Counted from the first letter of the stretch, positions 24,379-32,968 are shown. The stretch: 35,824 bases of DNA from Acidobacteriota bacterium (GCA_019639255.1 JAHBSF010000061.1:1-35824); one strand, 5' to 3'. Notes: generated by a model not told the origin, from the sequence alone. Numbers and translations: made by a program.

Positions 24379-26117
24379 ATATACATCACGTTGCTGATAT
24401 ACATTTCCCGCTCCGTATTTGCGTATTCTCTATTGCAATCGGTTTTGCAGTCGTCGGCGCCTGGGGAATGTCTGTATACGGTCAGGCATCTACGGGCAAA
24501 CGATCGGGAACGATTGCGGGCCGTGTAGTAACAGACGACGGGCAGCCCGTGGAAGGCGCGACTGTTTATTGCGCAACGGGTGAAAACATCGGCGCTGCGC
24601 GCATGACGATCACGGATTCGGAGGGGAACTTTCTCTTCACCGGGCTCGGACCGTCGGCATACCGGCTAAGCGCGTATACACCGGGCTTTGTATCTTCGGC
24701 TCAGTCAGGTGAGGAGCGGGTTGCGCGATTAGGCGATACTGCGGTGCTGACGCTCGTGCGCGGAGGAGTCGTAACGGGCCGCGTTACCACCGGGGCAGGC
24801 GAACCGGTCGTTGCGGTGGGCGTTGCTGCAATCCAGACGCGCGATTCTCAAGGAAACCCGGCGCCCGGGTTTCGATCGATGCGTTCGCGACCGACCGACG
24901 ACCGGGGCATCTACAGGTTATATGGACTGCCGTCCGGCACCTATCTGATCGTTGCAAACCCGTCCACAGGTCTTTCATTCCAACCAGGTGCATACGATCA
25001 GCACATACCTACTTATTTCCCATCTTCCAATCGGGACGGAGCCTCGGAAATCAGCGTGCAGGCGGGGGGAGAAGTTACGGGAATCGACATAAATTATCGA
25101 GATGTGCGCGGACATTCGATCAGCGTCGCGGTCGTCGGCCCGAACAGTTCGAAGGAGATGGAATTAAGCGCAATGGTCGAACTGCTTTCAGGCGGTGGAA
25201 TTATAAGCAGCAGCAGACCGAATGCCCGCGAGCCTGGAGGCGCCTGGCGGTTTACGATCAACGGCGTGGCGGATGGGGAATATGAACTCGTAGCACGCGG
25301 GAATATCGGACTCGAAGAATCAATGGTATCCGCACCGCGCAGGATTACAGTCAGGGGCGCGGATATTTCGGGCGTGCAGCTTTCTTTACTTCCACTTGCC
25401 TCGATTGCAGGACGCGTAATGCTCGAATCCGGCGCATTGCCGGCCGATTGCGCAAAGGGCCGCGAATCCGCGTTTAACGAGATTCTAATTCGAGCGCATA
25501 ACGTCGGAAAATCCGCCGACGCGGTTATGGATTCCATGCCGGGGGTTTTTCGTATTACCGACACGGTAAGGCCGAACGGGGAATTCAATGTACGAAATCT
25601 TCGAGCCGGCCCGCACTTCCTGACTCTGGATCTGCCGGGCGACGGATGGTATGTGAAATCGGTTGCGATGCCGGGCGCGGCGCGCAGAAACATAGACCTC
25701 GGCAGGACGGCTTTGACATTGAAGGCCGGCGAAAAGTCCGCAGACGTTACGGTAACGCTGGCCGAAGGCGCCGCGATGTTTGAGGGAAAGATGACGGGTG
25801 AGCGTTTCAGGCGCGGAAGGTGGCGCGCACATCTGGTCCCGGTTGAAGCCGCTGAAGCCGACAACACGTTGAGGTATTACGAAACCGATGTGGGCGCGGA
25901 CAGTGGATTTACGCTGGCGCATATTGCGCCGGGCAAGTATTGGGTAGTGATTCGTGCGCTTCAGGAGCCGCAATCGTGGGATGCACCGGTGAAGCGTGCA
26001 GCGTGGGATGTGCAGGAGCGCACGCAACTGCGGCGCGAAGCGGAAGCAGCGAAAATCGAACTTGATCTGGGCGCGTGTGCGCGGATAAGAAGAGAGATGA
26101 CGGAACAAACGAAATGA
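24375..26117 (+). CDS. Secreted carboxypeptidase-regulatory-like domain protein, type B copy 2
   Basis: A 580-residue exported protein with a signal region ending near SVYGQA (about residue 38), followed by GTIAGRVVTDDGQPVEGATVYC, GGVVTGRVTTGAGEPV, PTDDRGIYRLYGLPSGTYLI, TYFPSSNRDGASEISV, VRGHSISVAV and FTLAHIAPGKYWVV. It is the paralogue of the gene at 20945, with the matching mid Cys (ADC) and C-terminal Cys (GAC). ATG overlaps the preceding TGA. The last residues, RREMTEQTK and the TGA stop, lie inside a palindromic element, so the tail after the final Cys is repeat-derived. Partner and function unknown. Confidence 0.8.
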   Translation: MNIHHVADIHFPLRICVFSIAIGFAVVGAWGMSVYGQASTGKRSGTIAGRVVTDDGQPVEGATVYCATGENIGAARMTITDSEGNFLFTGLGPSAYRLSAYTPGFVSSAQSGEERVARLGDTAVLTLVRGGVVTGRVTTGAGEPVVAVGVAAIQTRDSQGNPAPGFRSMRSRPTDDRGIYRLYGLPSGTYLIVANPSTGLSFQPGAYDQHIPTYFPSSNRDGASEISVQAGGEVTGIDINYRDVRGHSISVAVVGPNSSKEMELSAMVELLSGGGIISSSRPNAREPGGAWRFTINGVADGEYELVARGNIGLEESMVSAPRRITVRGADISGVQLSLLPLASIAGRVMLESGALPADCAKGRESAFNEILIRAHNVGKSADAVMDSMPGVFRITDTVRPNGEFNVRNLRAGPHFLTLDLPGDGWYVKSVAMPGAARRNIDLGRTALTLKAGEKSADVTVTLAEGAAMFEGKMTGERFRRGRWRAHLVPVEAAEADNTLRYYETDVGADSGFTLAHIAPGKYWVVIRALQEPQSWDAPVKRAAWDVQERTQLRREAEAAKIELDLGACARIRREMTEQTK

Positions 26118-26189
26118 AACGAAAACTGCTGAAAATCTGAATATTGTCGACTTTTCCCTCTTATTTCGTATGTTCCGTTATCTCTTTCA
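26087..26189. repeat. Palindromic element, imperfect arms (type B copy 2/symporter junction)
   Basis: Outer ends AAGAGAGATGACGGAACA and, inverted, GAAAGAGATAACGGAACA pair; the inner arms AACGAAATGAAACG and ATACGAAATAAGAG have diverged. The middle contains GTCGACTTTTCC, loop type 2. The left arm encodes the end of the upstream protein; the right arm abuts the symporter TGA stop. One arm has ATGACGG for ATAACGG, which keeps the reading frame open. Confidence 0.88.
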
Positions 26190-27605
26190 TCCTCCGAAGA
26201 AGGGCTTCAATTGTTCGTCCTTCGGCGGCGCGGTCATAAGCGATACACCTACAAGCGAAGCCACTGAAATTGCAATAGCCGGAATTACGGGGTCAATCCC
26301 CGTGGATTCGCCCAATCCGCCGAACTCCCATATTAGTGTGGTAGTCACGCCGGTCACGATTGATGAAACGGCTCCGGCCGTAGTCGCGCGCTTCCATACG
26401 AGCGCGGCGACGAGCGACGGCGTTATGCCCGTGCCGTAAATCGTATAAGCGCGAAGCGCAACGTTGAGGAACTGCTCGGAAAACGTGGATATGAAATATG
26501 CGATTACGCCGAGTCCTATGACGAAGCCCCGCAGCATCCAGACGAGGGTCTTTTCCTTAGCCTCCGGATTGATGAAGCGCTGATACACGTCGCGAACTAT
26601 GGATGTCGCGGGTACGAGCAGGTATGAAAGCGCAGTCGATATGATGATCGACATTATTGCGGTCATGATGATTGCGCCGAGTACGGGCGGCATATGATCG
26701 CGTGCTACGTAGGCGATGATGCGTCCGGGCCGTTGGAGTTCGCCGCCCTGCCATTCGAGCGCCGAGCTTGCCCACGCCGTGAAGATTATCATCATCTCCA
26801 TATATGCCACGCCGATGAGCAGCCAAATGGTAGCGCGCCGCGCCATGCCTTCGTTTTTTGCCGAGAAGAAACGCTGATACATGTTCGCATCGCCCAGCAC
26901 GAGCAGCGCTCCCGGCATCACCAGCCCTAACGCCTGCACAAAACTTATAGGTCCGAAAAACTGCATGTGATCTGCGGGCAGGGTCGCCGCAATCCCGTCA
27001 TAGCCGCCTGCTTTTATCCATACGAACGGCAAAGTGATGAGAATGCCGACGATCATCGTGGCGCCCATGACCATGTCGGTGTAGGCGACCGAAAACATTC
27101 CGGCGAGCGCCGTATAAAGAATAATGAAAACGGCAACGATGATGACCGCTACCCGGAAGTCGAGACCGGGAATCGTCAGGTTCAGGACTGCGGCTGCGGC
27201 GCGGTACTGATATGAAACGATAGTCACGGCGGTCATCACGAGAGTGACGACGCCTACGACGCGCGCCCATTTGTTGTAGCGCTGTTCGAGTATGTCCTGC
27301 ACGGTGATGGCTTCGAGGCGGCGCGCTTTCGCTGCGAGGAACGACAGCACGAGTATGCCGGCCATGCCTCCAATCGGCAGTATCCAGGCGGCTATGCCTA
27401 CCTGGTAGGTGCGCTCGGCGAAACCGAATATGGAGCCTGTACCGATCCAGGTGGCGAGCATCGTTCCGAAAACAACTACGGTGGAGAGCTTGCGGCCTGC
27501 GACGGAAAAATCCTCCTGACTGGCCACACCGCGGCTGCGCAGAGCGCCGACGCCGACCAGAAAGACCATATAGGCGACGATCGTCCAGAAGTAGATCGAA
27601 CTCAT
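26187..27605 (-). CDS. Sodium:solute symporter family protein
   Basis: A 472-residue inner-membrane transporter of the SSS family with about 12-13 hydrophobic helices. Visible family features are DFSVAGRKLSTVVVFGTMLATWIGTGSIFG (residues 32-61) near the N-terminus, ITVQDILEQRY after helix 3, ALAGMFSVAYTDMVMG in the helix 5-6 region and LVPATSIVRDVYQRFINPEA (about 330-349). These indicate sodium-coupled uptake of a small solute; the substrate cannot be assigned and could be an organic acid, sugar or amino acid. ATG 27605 follows GGAG at six bases. It is divergent from the zinc-ribbon gene and convergent with the regulatory-like cluster. No solute-utilisation genes adjoin it. Confidence 0.9.
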   Translation of the reverse strand: MSSIYFWTIVAYMVFLVGVGALRSRGVASQEDFSVAGRKLSTVVVFGTMLATWIGTGSIFGFAERTYQVGIAAWILPIGGMAGILVLSFLAAKARRLEAITVQDILEQRYNKWARVVGVVTLVMTAVTIVSYQYRAAAAVLNLTIPGLDFRVAVIIVAVFIILYTALAGMFSVAYTDMVMGATMIVGILITLPFVWIKAGGYDGIAATLPADHMQFFGPISFVQALGLVMPGALLVLGDANMYQRFFSAKNEGMARRATIWLLIGVAYMEMMIIFTAWASSALEWQGGELQRPGRIIAYVARDHMPPVLGAIIMTAIMSIIISTALSYLLVPATSIVRDVYQRFINPEAKEKTLVWMLRGFVIGLGVIAYFISTFSEQFLNVALRAYTIYGTGITPSLVAALVWKRATTAGAVSSIVTGVTTTLIWEFGGLGESTGIDPVIPAIAISVASLVGVSLMTAPPKDEQLKPFFGG

Positions 27606-27649
27606 CGTATCTCCGTGTATTGCGGGATTTCGTGACGCGGCAGACTACC

Positions 27650-27694
27650 ATAGCACGCGTTGCAGTCGGAAGCGCGACGGCGCGTGCGTGAGCC
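27650..27694. repeat. Degenerate GGCGCGTGCGTG repeat
   Basis: ATAGCACGCG, an insertion, then GGCGCGTGCGTGAGCC resembles the right arm of the perfect inverted repeat at 20826 (ATAGCACGCGAGGGCGCG...). A complete second arm is not seen. It sits in the divergent gap between the symporter and zinc-ribbon genes. Confidence 0.6.
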
Positions 27695-27738
27695 ATAGAG
27701 GTAGCATTCGTCTCGTAGTTGAGGTTAGACTGAGGGCC

Positions 27739-28011
27739 ATGGACGAACGGGATTATTACATCGAGAAGCCGGAAACGAAGCGCGCCACCTACAATTGTCC
27801 GAAGTGCCGCCAGTCGTCGGAATTTCAGATCAGGTGGCTGCGCAGAACAAAGAAGCGCGAACTGCCGCGAGGCGCAAGCGATTACGACCGCGCCAAGTTC
27901 GCCAAGGCGCGCGACTATCTCGTCAGGGTGGATGACATGCTCTATTGCCCGAACTCGCATTGCCGTCACCGGTTTGAGATACCGAATTCTCAAACCGTGG
28001 TCTTCGTCTGA
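27739..28011 (+). CDS. Small zinc-ribbon protein
   Basis: A 90-residue hypothetical protein. Cys20 and Cys23 (YNCPKCRQ) and Cys70 and Cys75 (YCPNSHCRHRFEI) form a probable zinc ribbon, with a basic middle (RWLRRTKKRELPRG). I do not recognise a named family. ATG 27739 follows GAGGG closely; a longer frame from 27688 reads out of the GC-rich repeat. It lies 32 bases before the LOG-family gene, likely in the same transcript. Nucleic-acid binding is possible but unsupported. Confidence 0.65.
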   Translation: MDERDYYIEKPETKRATYNCPKCRQSSEFQIRWLRRTKKRELPRGASDYDRAKFAKARDYLVRVDDMLYCPNSHCRHRFEIPNSQTVVFV

Positions 28012-28043
28012 CGGCGATTCACAACACTCAAGAACAGCAATCA

Positions 28044-28805
28044 ATGGCAACCGAACTCAAGACTCCGCCTGAAATAGAGGAGCCTCGTGAAACCGACTCG
28101 CTCAGCGAGCGATTTTTTCTCGAAGGACCGCATACGAGGCGCGGCGAATTCCGGACGCTGCTGCGCATACTGATGGAATTCCTGCGCGGTTTTCGCGGGC
28201 TGCATTTCGTTGGACCGTGCGTCACCGTATTCGGTTCGGCGCGGTTCAACGAGGACCATCCGTATTACGATCTTGCGCGAAGGGTGGGCGGGGGCCTGGC
28301 CAAACTCGGTTTTACCGTGATGACGGGCGGCGGCCCCGGCATTATGGAAGCGGCGAACCGCGGAGCGAAGGAAGCGGGAGGAACCTCCGTAGGATGCAAC
28401 ATTCGGCTTCCCTTCGAGCAGCAGAACAACCAGTATTTGGACCGATGGGTGGAGTTTCACTACTTTTTCGTCCGCAAGGTGATGCTCGTCAAATACTCAT
28501 ACGCATTCATCGTTCTTCCCGGTGGTTTCGGGACGATGGATGAGTTGTTCGAGGCGATGACGCTGATACAGACGCGCAAGATTCACGATTTCCCCGTAGT
28601 GCTGATGGGCCGCGATTATTACCAGCCGATGCTGGAGTTTCTCTACGATATGGCCGACAAGGGCACGATCAGCCGCGAAGACCTCGACCTGATGCTGGTT
28701 ACGGATTCGGTCGAAGAGGCGATGGCGCATATGCAGAAACACGCGGTTGAACGCTTCGGATTGCGCCGCGTACCTCAACGCTCGCGCATGCTCGGCGAGA
28801 CGTAA
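28044..28805 (+). CDS. LOG-family protein (TIGR00730-like)
   Basis: A 253-residue Rossmann-fold protein of the LOG/lysine-decarboxylase-like family; characterised members are nucleoside 5'-monophosphate phosphoribohydrolases. Signature motifs are VFGSARF, MTGGGPGIMEAANRGAKEAGG and LPGGFGTMDELFEAMTLIQTRK (Leu158-Lys179), the last carrying the PGGxGTxxE site. An N-terminal extension of about 50 residues (DSLSERFFLEGPHTRRGEFRT...) is common in the longer bacterial branch. The biological substrate here is unknown; the pTD/PpnN-like nucleotide role is the best guess. The TAA stop leads directly into AGAGAGATAACGG of the palindrome shared with convergent ldt. Confidence 0.88.
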   Translation: MATELKTPPEIEEPRETDSLSERFFLEGPHTRRGEFRTLLRILMEFLRGFRGLHFVGPCVTVFGSARFNEDHPYYDLARRVGGGLAKLGFTVMTGGGPGIMEAANRGAKEAGGTSVGCNIRLPFEQQNNQYLDRWVEFHYFFVRKVMLVKYSYAFIVLPGGFGTMDELFEAMTLIQTRKIHDFPVVLMGRDYYQPMLEFLYDMADKGTISREDLDLMLVTDSVEEAMAHMQKHAVERFGLRRVPQRSRMLGET

Positions 28806-28906
28806 GAGAGATAACGGAACAAACGAAATAAAACGAAAACTACGGAATGGGACGAACCTTTCCGTTTGTTTCGTCTATTTCCGTTTGTTCCGTTATCTCT
28901 TCTTCA
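28803..28906. repeat. Palindromic element, partly matched arms (LOG/LDT junction)
   Basis: The left arm reads TAAGAGAGATAACGGAAC, AAACGAAATAAAACG; the inverted right arm reads AAGAGATAACGGAAC, AAACGGAAATAGACG and AACAAACGG. The ends pair well and the inner part less so. The left TAA is the LOG-gene stop. The right arm and most of the loop are translated as the tail of the L,D-transpeptidase, whose stop lies at 28840-28842. Confidence 0.9.
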
Positions 28907-29673
28907 GCTCCCTCGTAAACGATCACGTTCATACCAAGCGGGGCGAGGCGGTAAAGGTCTTTTGCTGCGAACATCGGTATGCGGATGCAGCCGTGGCTGG
29001 CCGGTTTTACGGGCACCGATTCATAGCCGTGGATTGCGATGCCGCCGATGATGTAATTCGGGTAATAGAGGCGTCCGAGCGCGCTTTTTCTCCAGCCGGC
29101 AATCTTGTTCATGACGGTAAAACGCCCGATAGGCGTGATTGCCGTGCGTTCCCAGCCTTCGGCGATAAAATCCTTGTTGTTTCCGGTTGAAACGGGAAGC
29201 ACGCGCGTTACCACGCCCTCGTCATCTACGTAATAAAGCACCTGGCGATCCAGGTCTATCTCGATGTGCGCCGGGCCGCCTTCGCGTGCAGTGGGCCGCG
29301 AGGCGCGCATCACGGCGGCGCGTTCGCTGCGCGTAAGGCGTCCGGTGCGCGGGCGGTTTGTGACCTTCTGAAATGCGATAAGCGCGTGGCGTGTAGCTTC
29401 ATCGAAGCGACCGTCCACCGGGCCGGTCCAGTAACCGAGTTCCGAGAGGCGGGCCTCGACTTCGCGGATCTCGCGTATGCTTAGCGGCACTTCGCGGCGA
29501 GGACGCGCGGGCTGTTTTCGCGCGCCGGTTTGCTTCTTCGCGGTATTTTTCTTTGCGGCTGGGGCTGCTTTTCGTGTTTGCGCAACCGGATTAAAGCCGG
29601 ATGATGATAGTACAAGCAGAAGGGAAGCGGCGGCTGTTATTGCCGCTCCCGAACGAAAACCCTTGAACAACAT
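28840..29673 (-). CDS. L,D-transpeptidase with peptidoglycan-binding domain
   Basis: A 277-residue exported enzyme that makes 3-3 cross-links or attaches proteins in peptidoglycan. Signal peptide to about residue 31; a basic Ala/Lys/Arg linker (33-60); a PG_binding_1 domain (about 65-118) with LSELGYWTGPVDGRFDEATRHAL; the YkuD domain (135-253) with HGYESVPVKPASHGCIRI, where His215, Ser226-His227-Gly228, Cys229 (nucleophile) and Arg231 fit the catalytic pattern. Residues from about 257 (EEEITEQTEIDETNG to the end) are translated palindromic repeat and probably play no catalytic role. It lies 14 bases after the acyl-CoA synthetase gene; GGAG is only three bases before the start. Confidence 0.92.
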   Translation of the reverse strand: MLFKGFRSGAAITAAASLLLVLSSSGFNPVAQTRKAAPAAKKNTAKKQTGARKQPARPRREVPLSIREIREVEARLSELGYWTGPVDGRFDEATRHALIAFQKVTNRPRTGRLTRSERAAVMRASRPTAREGGPAHIEIDLDRQVLYYVDDEGVVTRVLPVSTGNNKDFIAEGWERTAITPIGRFTVMNKIAGWRKSALGRLYYPNYIIGGIAIHGYESVPVKPASHGCIRIPMFAAKDLYRLAPLGMNVIVYEGAEEEITEQTEIDETNGKVRPIP

Positions 29674-29687
29674 GATCTCCCGATTTT

Positions 29688-32399
29688 TCAGGACGCGCGC
29701 AAACGAATGCGCGCATCAATGAGCGATAATCCCTCTCCGGCCCTGTGTACGATGACCGGATTGAGGTCTACTTCGGCGATTCGCGGGGCGGTTTCTGCAA
29801 GCGCACCGAGCCGGTGCAGCAAATCTTCAAGCGCAGGTGTATCCGCCGGAGGCGACCCGCGATAACCCTCGAGTTGCCTGGCTACACGTGTACTCGCGAT
29901 CATTTCGCTTACGTCGCGATCGTTAACTGGAAGCACGCGGAAAATTACGTCATCGACGAGTTCTACGAGATATCCGCCCGCGCCGAAAGCGAGAAGTGGG
30001 CCGAACACGGGGTCGTGTGTAATTCCCGCAAGCGCCTCTACGCCGGGTTGCGCCATTTCGGAAATCGTGACGGCTTCGAGGTGGATGTCGTGCGCGGTGA
30101 GTTGCGCGGCGAGCCGTTTGAAGGCCGCATCGGCTTCGGAGGGGGCGATGTTGAGCAGCACGCCCCCGACATCGGATTTATGCAGTACGGCGGGTGCGGC
30201 GATTTTCATCGCAACCTTCGTTTCAGAATTTCGGGCAATCGATTGTGCTGCCGTCAATGCTTCTTCAGACGATCGGGCCACGGCCGTGCGTAAGAGCTTG
30301 ATGCCGGTTGAGCCGAGCAGTTTTTCTACAGAGTCCTGAGGCAGCCAGCCCTCCTCCGGGTGCGCTGCAATAACTTCGTTGACCGTTTCCAGGTTGACAT
30401 CGATTTCCACGGGATTGCCGGGCGGGGTTGCGCGCCACGTTCCGTAATGTACGGCTGCGCCGAGCGCGGCGACTGCTCCTTCGGGAAAGGCATAAACGGG
30501 AACTGCCTTCCTTCCTGCGGGAATCGATGATATGGGCGAATGCGGATCGAGAAATACGGCTGCAATCGTTTTTGTCAAATCGGGACGTGCACGAAGCACT
30601 TCGCCGATAGTCTCTGCTACTTCAGATGACGGAGTAAGTAGCGGAGGTATGAATATGATCAGGATTGCGTCGATATCGGGATCGTCGCAAAGGATTTCGA
30701 GACACGCGCGGTAATGCTGGGGGCAGGCGCCGGCGATCATATCGACCGGATTTGCTACTGATGCTGAAGCGGGAAGCGCGCTGCGGAGTTTGTCTTTGGT
30801 CCCGGCGCTCAGTTCGGGGATTGTGAGTCCCGTAGCTTCTGCGGCGTCGACCGCAAGAATTGCGGGGCCGCCCGCGTTTGTAAGGATTGCAAGATTGCCG
30901 CCTTTGGGAATCGGCTGCGATGCAAGGAGTCGTGCAACGGCGAAGAAATCCGCCAGCGTATCGACGCGTATGATGCCGGTCTGGGCAAACAGCGCATCGG
31001 CGAATCGGTCGGAGTTGGCAAGCGCGGCGGTGTGGCTGGATGCGGCGCGTGCGCCGGCCACGGTTCTTCCGGCCTTGACCGCAACAATGGGTTTGGCGCG
31101 CGCGACCCGACGCGCGATGCGAGTGAATCTGCGCGGATTACCGAAGCTTTCCAGGTATAGAAGAATCACATCCGTCGAATCGTCCGATTCCCAGTATTGC
31201 AGCAGGTCATTACCCGATACATCGGCCTTGTTGCCCACGCTTATGAACGAGGATACGCCGAGTCCGAGTTGTCCGGCCTGAGCCATAAGCGCAAGTCCGA
31301 GGGCGCCGGATTGCGAGCTCATGGCGATGTTGCCCGCCGGAGGTTCTACAGGCGCGAAGGTGCCCAGCATTCGCACGCCCGAAGATGTATTGACTATGCC
31401 CATGCAGTTCGGACCGACAAGTCTCATGCCGGACGCCCGGCATACATCGAGAAGTTCGGTCTGGAGTCTTGCTCCATCGGGACCGGTTTCCGCAAATCCG
31501 GCGGAAATTACACACAGCGCCCGCACGCCCGCAGCGGCGCACCGGCGGGCGGATTCCAGCACTTTATTTGCGGGGATGGTAAGGATGGCGAGTTCCGGGA
31601 CTTCGGGCAGGTCGGAAATTCCCGGGTATGCGCGCACGCCTGCTACGGCGGTTGCGTTGGGGTTGACGGGATAAACCACGCCCGAGAATTCCCAGCGCAG
31701 CAGGTTGCGAAAAAGCGCGCCTCCTACCGACGCCGCATCGCGCGACGCTCCGACGATTGCCACCGAACGCGGTGCGAATACGGCGCTGAGCGAAGCGCGT
31801 TCGGCTTCCATCTCCTGGGCTTCGCGGCGCAGTTCGGCGCGTTCGCTGCGTGCGATGCCGAATTCCAGATGCGTAACGCCGTAGCTGATATTGGAATTTA
31901 CTCCATATCCGGCCTTGCGAAAGACGGAAAGCATCAGCCGGTTGTCGGCGAGCACGTCTGCCGCGAAGCGTTTAACGCCGTGTTCGCGGGCTGTTTCGGC
32001 CAGAGCGTCGAGCAGTATCGTGCCGATGCCGCGCTTCTGCCACGCGTCTTCTATCAGAAACGACACTTCCGCAACTTCCGGCTGATCGTGCGAGGCGATA
32101 TACCGGCCGACGCCTACGATCTTTTCATCCGCGCCCTCGCCGTGCACGACTACAAGTGCAACGTGTCGCGAACTGTCGACTCCGACGAGTTGATCGAGCA
32201 GCGAATCGGGAAGCGAGGTGATTATGCGCAGGAATCTGTAACGAATGGTTTCCGGTGAACAGCGGTTGAACAGAGCAAGAAGTCCGTCCCGGTCATCTGC
32301 CGTCAGTGCTCGCATGCGCAGTACGGCGCCGTCGCGCAGCATGATGTCGCGTCGGTACAGCAGTACAGCTTTTACCGGAACATTGGTTGAAGTCATCAT
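29688..32399 (-). CDS. GNAT acetyltransferase fused to ADP-forming acyl-CoA synthetase
   Basis: A 903-residue fusion. Residues 28-178 are a GNAT N-acetyltransferase (FLIEDAWQKRGIGTILL with the acetyl-CoA loop at 121-126). Residues 207-480 are the CoA-binding and ligase parts of an NDP-forming acyl-CoA synthetase alpha subunit (SVAIVGASRD, AILTIPA, GPNCMGIVN, SSQSGALG). The end (about 660-900) is the ATP-grasp beta part (AMKIAAPAVLHKSDVGGV). GNAT first is the reverse of E. coli-type Pat. Pat proteins acetylate lysines of metabolic enzymes. Here SSHTAALA keeps His456, the phospho-histidine of active synthetases, which is reported as replaced in Salmonella Pat, so both activities could remain. 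It is in one operon with the DCC gene three bases upstream. Confidence 0.9.
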   Translation of the reverse strand: MMTSTNVPVKAVLLYRRDIMLRDGAVLRMRALTADDRDGLLALFNRCSPETIRYRFLRIITSLPDSLLDQLVGVDSSRHVALVVVHGEGADEKIVGVGRYIASHDQPEVAEVSFLIEDAWQKRGIGTILLDALAETAREHGVKRFAADVLADNRLMLSVFRKAGYGVNSNISYGVTHLEFGIARSERAELRREAQEMEAERASLSAVFAPRSVAIVGASRDAASVGGALFRNLLRWEFSGVVYPVNPNATAVAGVRAYPGISDLPEVPELAILTIPANKVLESARRCAAAGVRALCVISAGFAETGPDGARLQTELLDVCRASGMRLVGPNCMGIVNTSSGVRMLGTFAPVEPPAGNIAMSSQSGALGLALMAQAGQLGLGVSSFISVGNKADVSGNDLLQYWESDDSTDVILLYLESFGNPRRFTRIARRVARAKPIVAVKAGRTVAGARAASSHTAALANSDRFADALFAQTGIIRVDTLADFFAVARLLASQPIPKGGNLAILTNAGGPAILAVDAAEATGLTIPELSAGTKDKLRSALPASASVANPVDMIAGACPQHYRACLEILCDDPDIDAILIIFIPPLLTPSSEVAETIGEVLRARPDLTKTIAAVFLDPHSPISSIPAGRKAVPVYAFPEGAVAALGAAVHYGTWRATPPGNPVEIDVNLETVNEVIAAHPEEGWLPQDSVEKLLGSTGIKLLRTAVARSSEEALTAAQSIARNSETKVAMKIAAPAVLHKSDVGGVLLNIAPSEADAAFKRLAAQLTAHDIHLEAVTISEMAQPGVEALAGITHDPVFGPLLAFGAGGYLVELVDDVIFRVLPVNDRDVSEMIASTRVARQLEGYRGSPPADTPALEDLLHRLGALAETAPRIAEVDLNPVIVHRAGEGLSLIDARIRLRAS

Positions 32400-32402
32400 C
32401 GA

Positions 32403-32831
32403 TCAAGTCCGTTGTTTTACCAGGCACGCGCGCAATCCGAGCATTGCTGATATACGGTGTCTGTATCGGGCTACAAAACGATAAATGATAAGTTCGCCAA
32501 TGAGGAATATGGGCGCGAGATAGATAAGGGCTACGAGCAGCAACCAGGGGAAATATTGCCAGAGAAAATAGTTGATTCCAAACGCTCCGGCATAAACACG
32601 GCGTTTACGTGTAATGACGCGCATCTTGCGATTGCATTGTTCGTAGTCCAGGCCGAAGCGTTGCAACTCGCTTTCCGGATACATCTGGTACGGAGCGATC
32701 ACAAATCGGTCGCGTTTGTCGATTTTTTCTGCAATTTCGGCCGAACGGCTGCAAATCCCGCAATCGCCGTCAAACAGCATGTAATCGCTCGTATCCGTAT
32801 CGATTGGGCCGTACCCGGTTGATCCATTCAT
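32403..32831 (-). CDS. DCC-family thiol-disulfide oxidoreductase (DUF393)
   Basis: A 142-residue protein of the DCC/DUF393 family. The hallmark DGDCGICSR is at residues 21-29, with Cys24 and Cys27 as the presumed redox pair near the start of a thioredoxin-like fold. A hydrophobic segment at about 90-118 (YFPWLLLVALIYLAPIFLIGELIIY) suggests membrane association. ATG 32831 is preceded by no clear ribosome site; Met18 is an alternative but lies very close to the motif. It ends three bases before the GNAT/synthetase start. A palindromic element separates it from the upstream cytochrome gene. Exact redox partner unknown. Confidence 0.85.
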   Translation of the reverse strand: MNGSTGYGPIDTDTSDYMLFDGDCGICSRSAEIAEKIDKRDRFVIAPYQMYPESELQRFGLDYEQCNRKMRVITRKRRVYAGAFGINYFLWQYFPWLLLVALIYLAPIFLIGELIIYRFVARYRHRISAMLGLRACLVKQRT

Positions 32832-32865
32832 GGTACGGGTATTTTAACATCGGCGAGCGGCAGGG

Positions 32866-32968
32866 AAAGAGAGACTACGGAACAAACGGAATAAACGGAA
32901 TAAACGGAAAAGATCATATCCTTCCGTGTGTTTTGTTTATTCCGTTTATTCCGTTGTTTCTGTACGTT
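32866..32968. repeat. Palindromic element, variant arms (cytochrome/DCC gap)
   Basis: The left arm reads AGAGAGACTACGGAAC, AAACGGAATAAACGG and again AATAAACGG. The inverted right arm carries ACGGAATAAACGGAATAAAC, matching that variant unit. Both arms share GGAATAAACGG, found in no other copy. The loop contains GATCATATCC. The right end lies beside the cytochrome TGA stop. Confidence 0.88.

Noticed and set aside
31197-32258. Plus-strand open frame opposite the GNAT/acyl-CoA synthetase gene
   Set aside because: Shadow frame with no recognisable motif.
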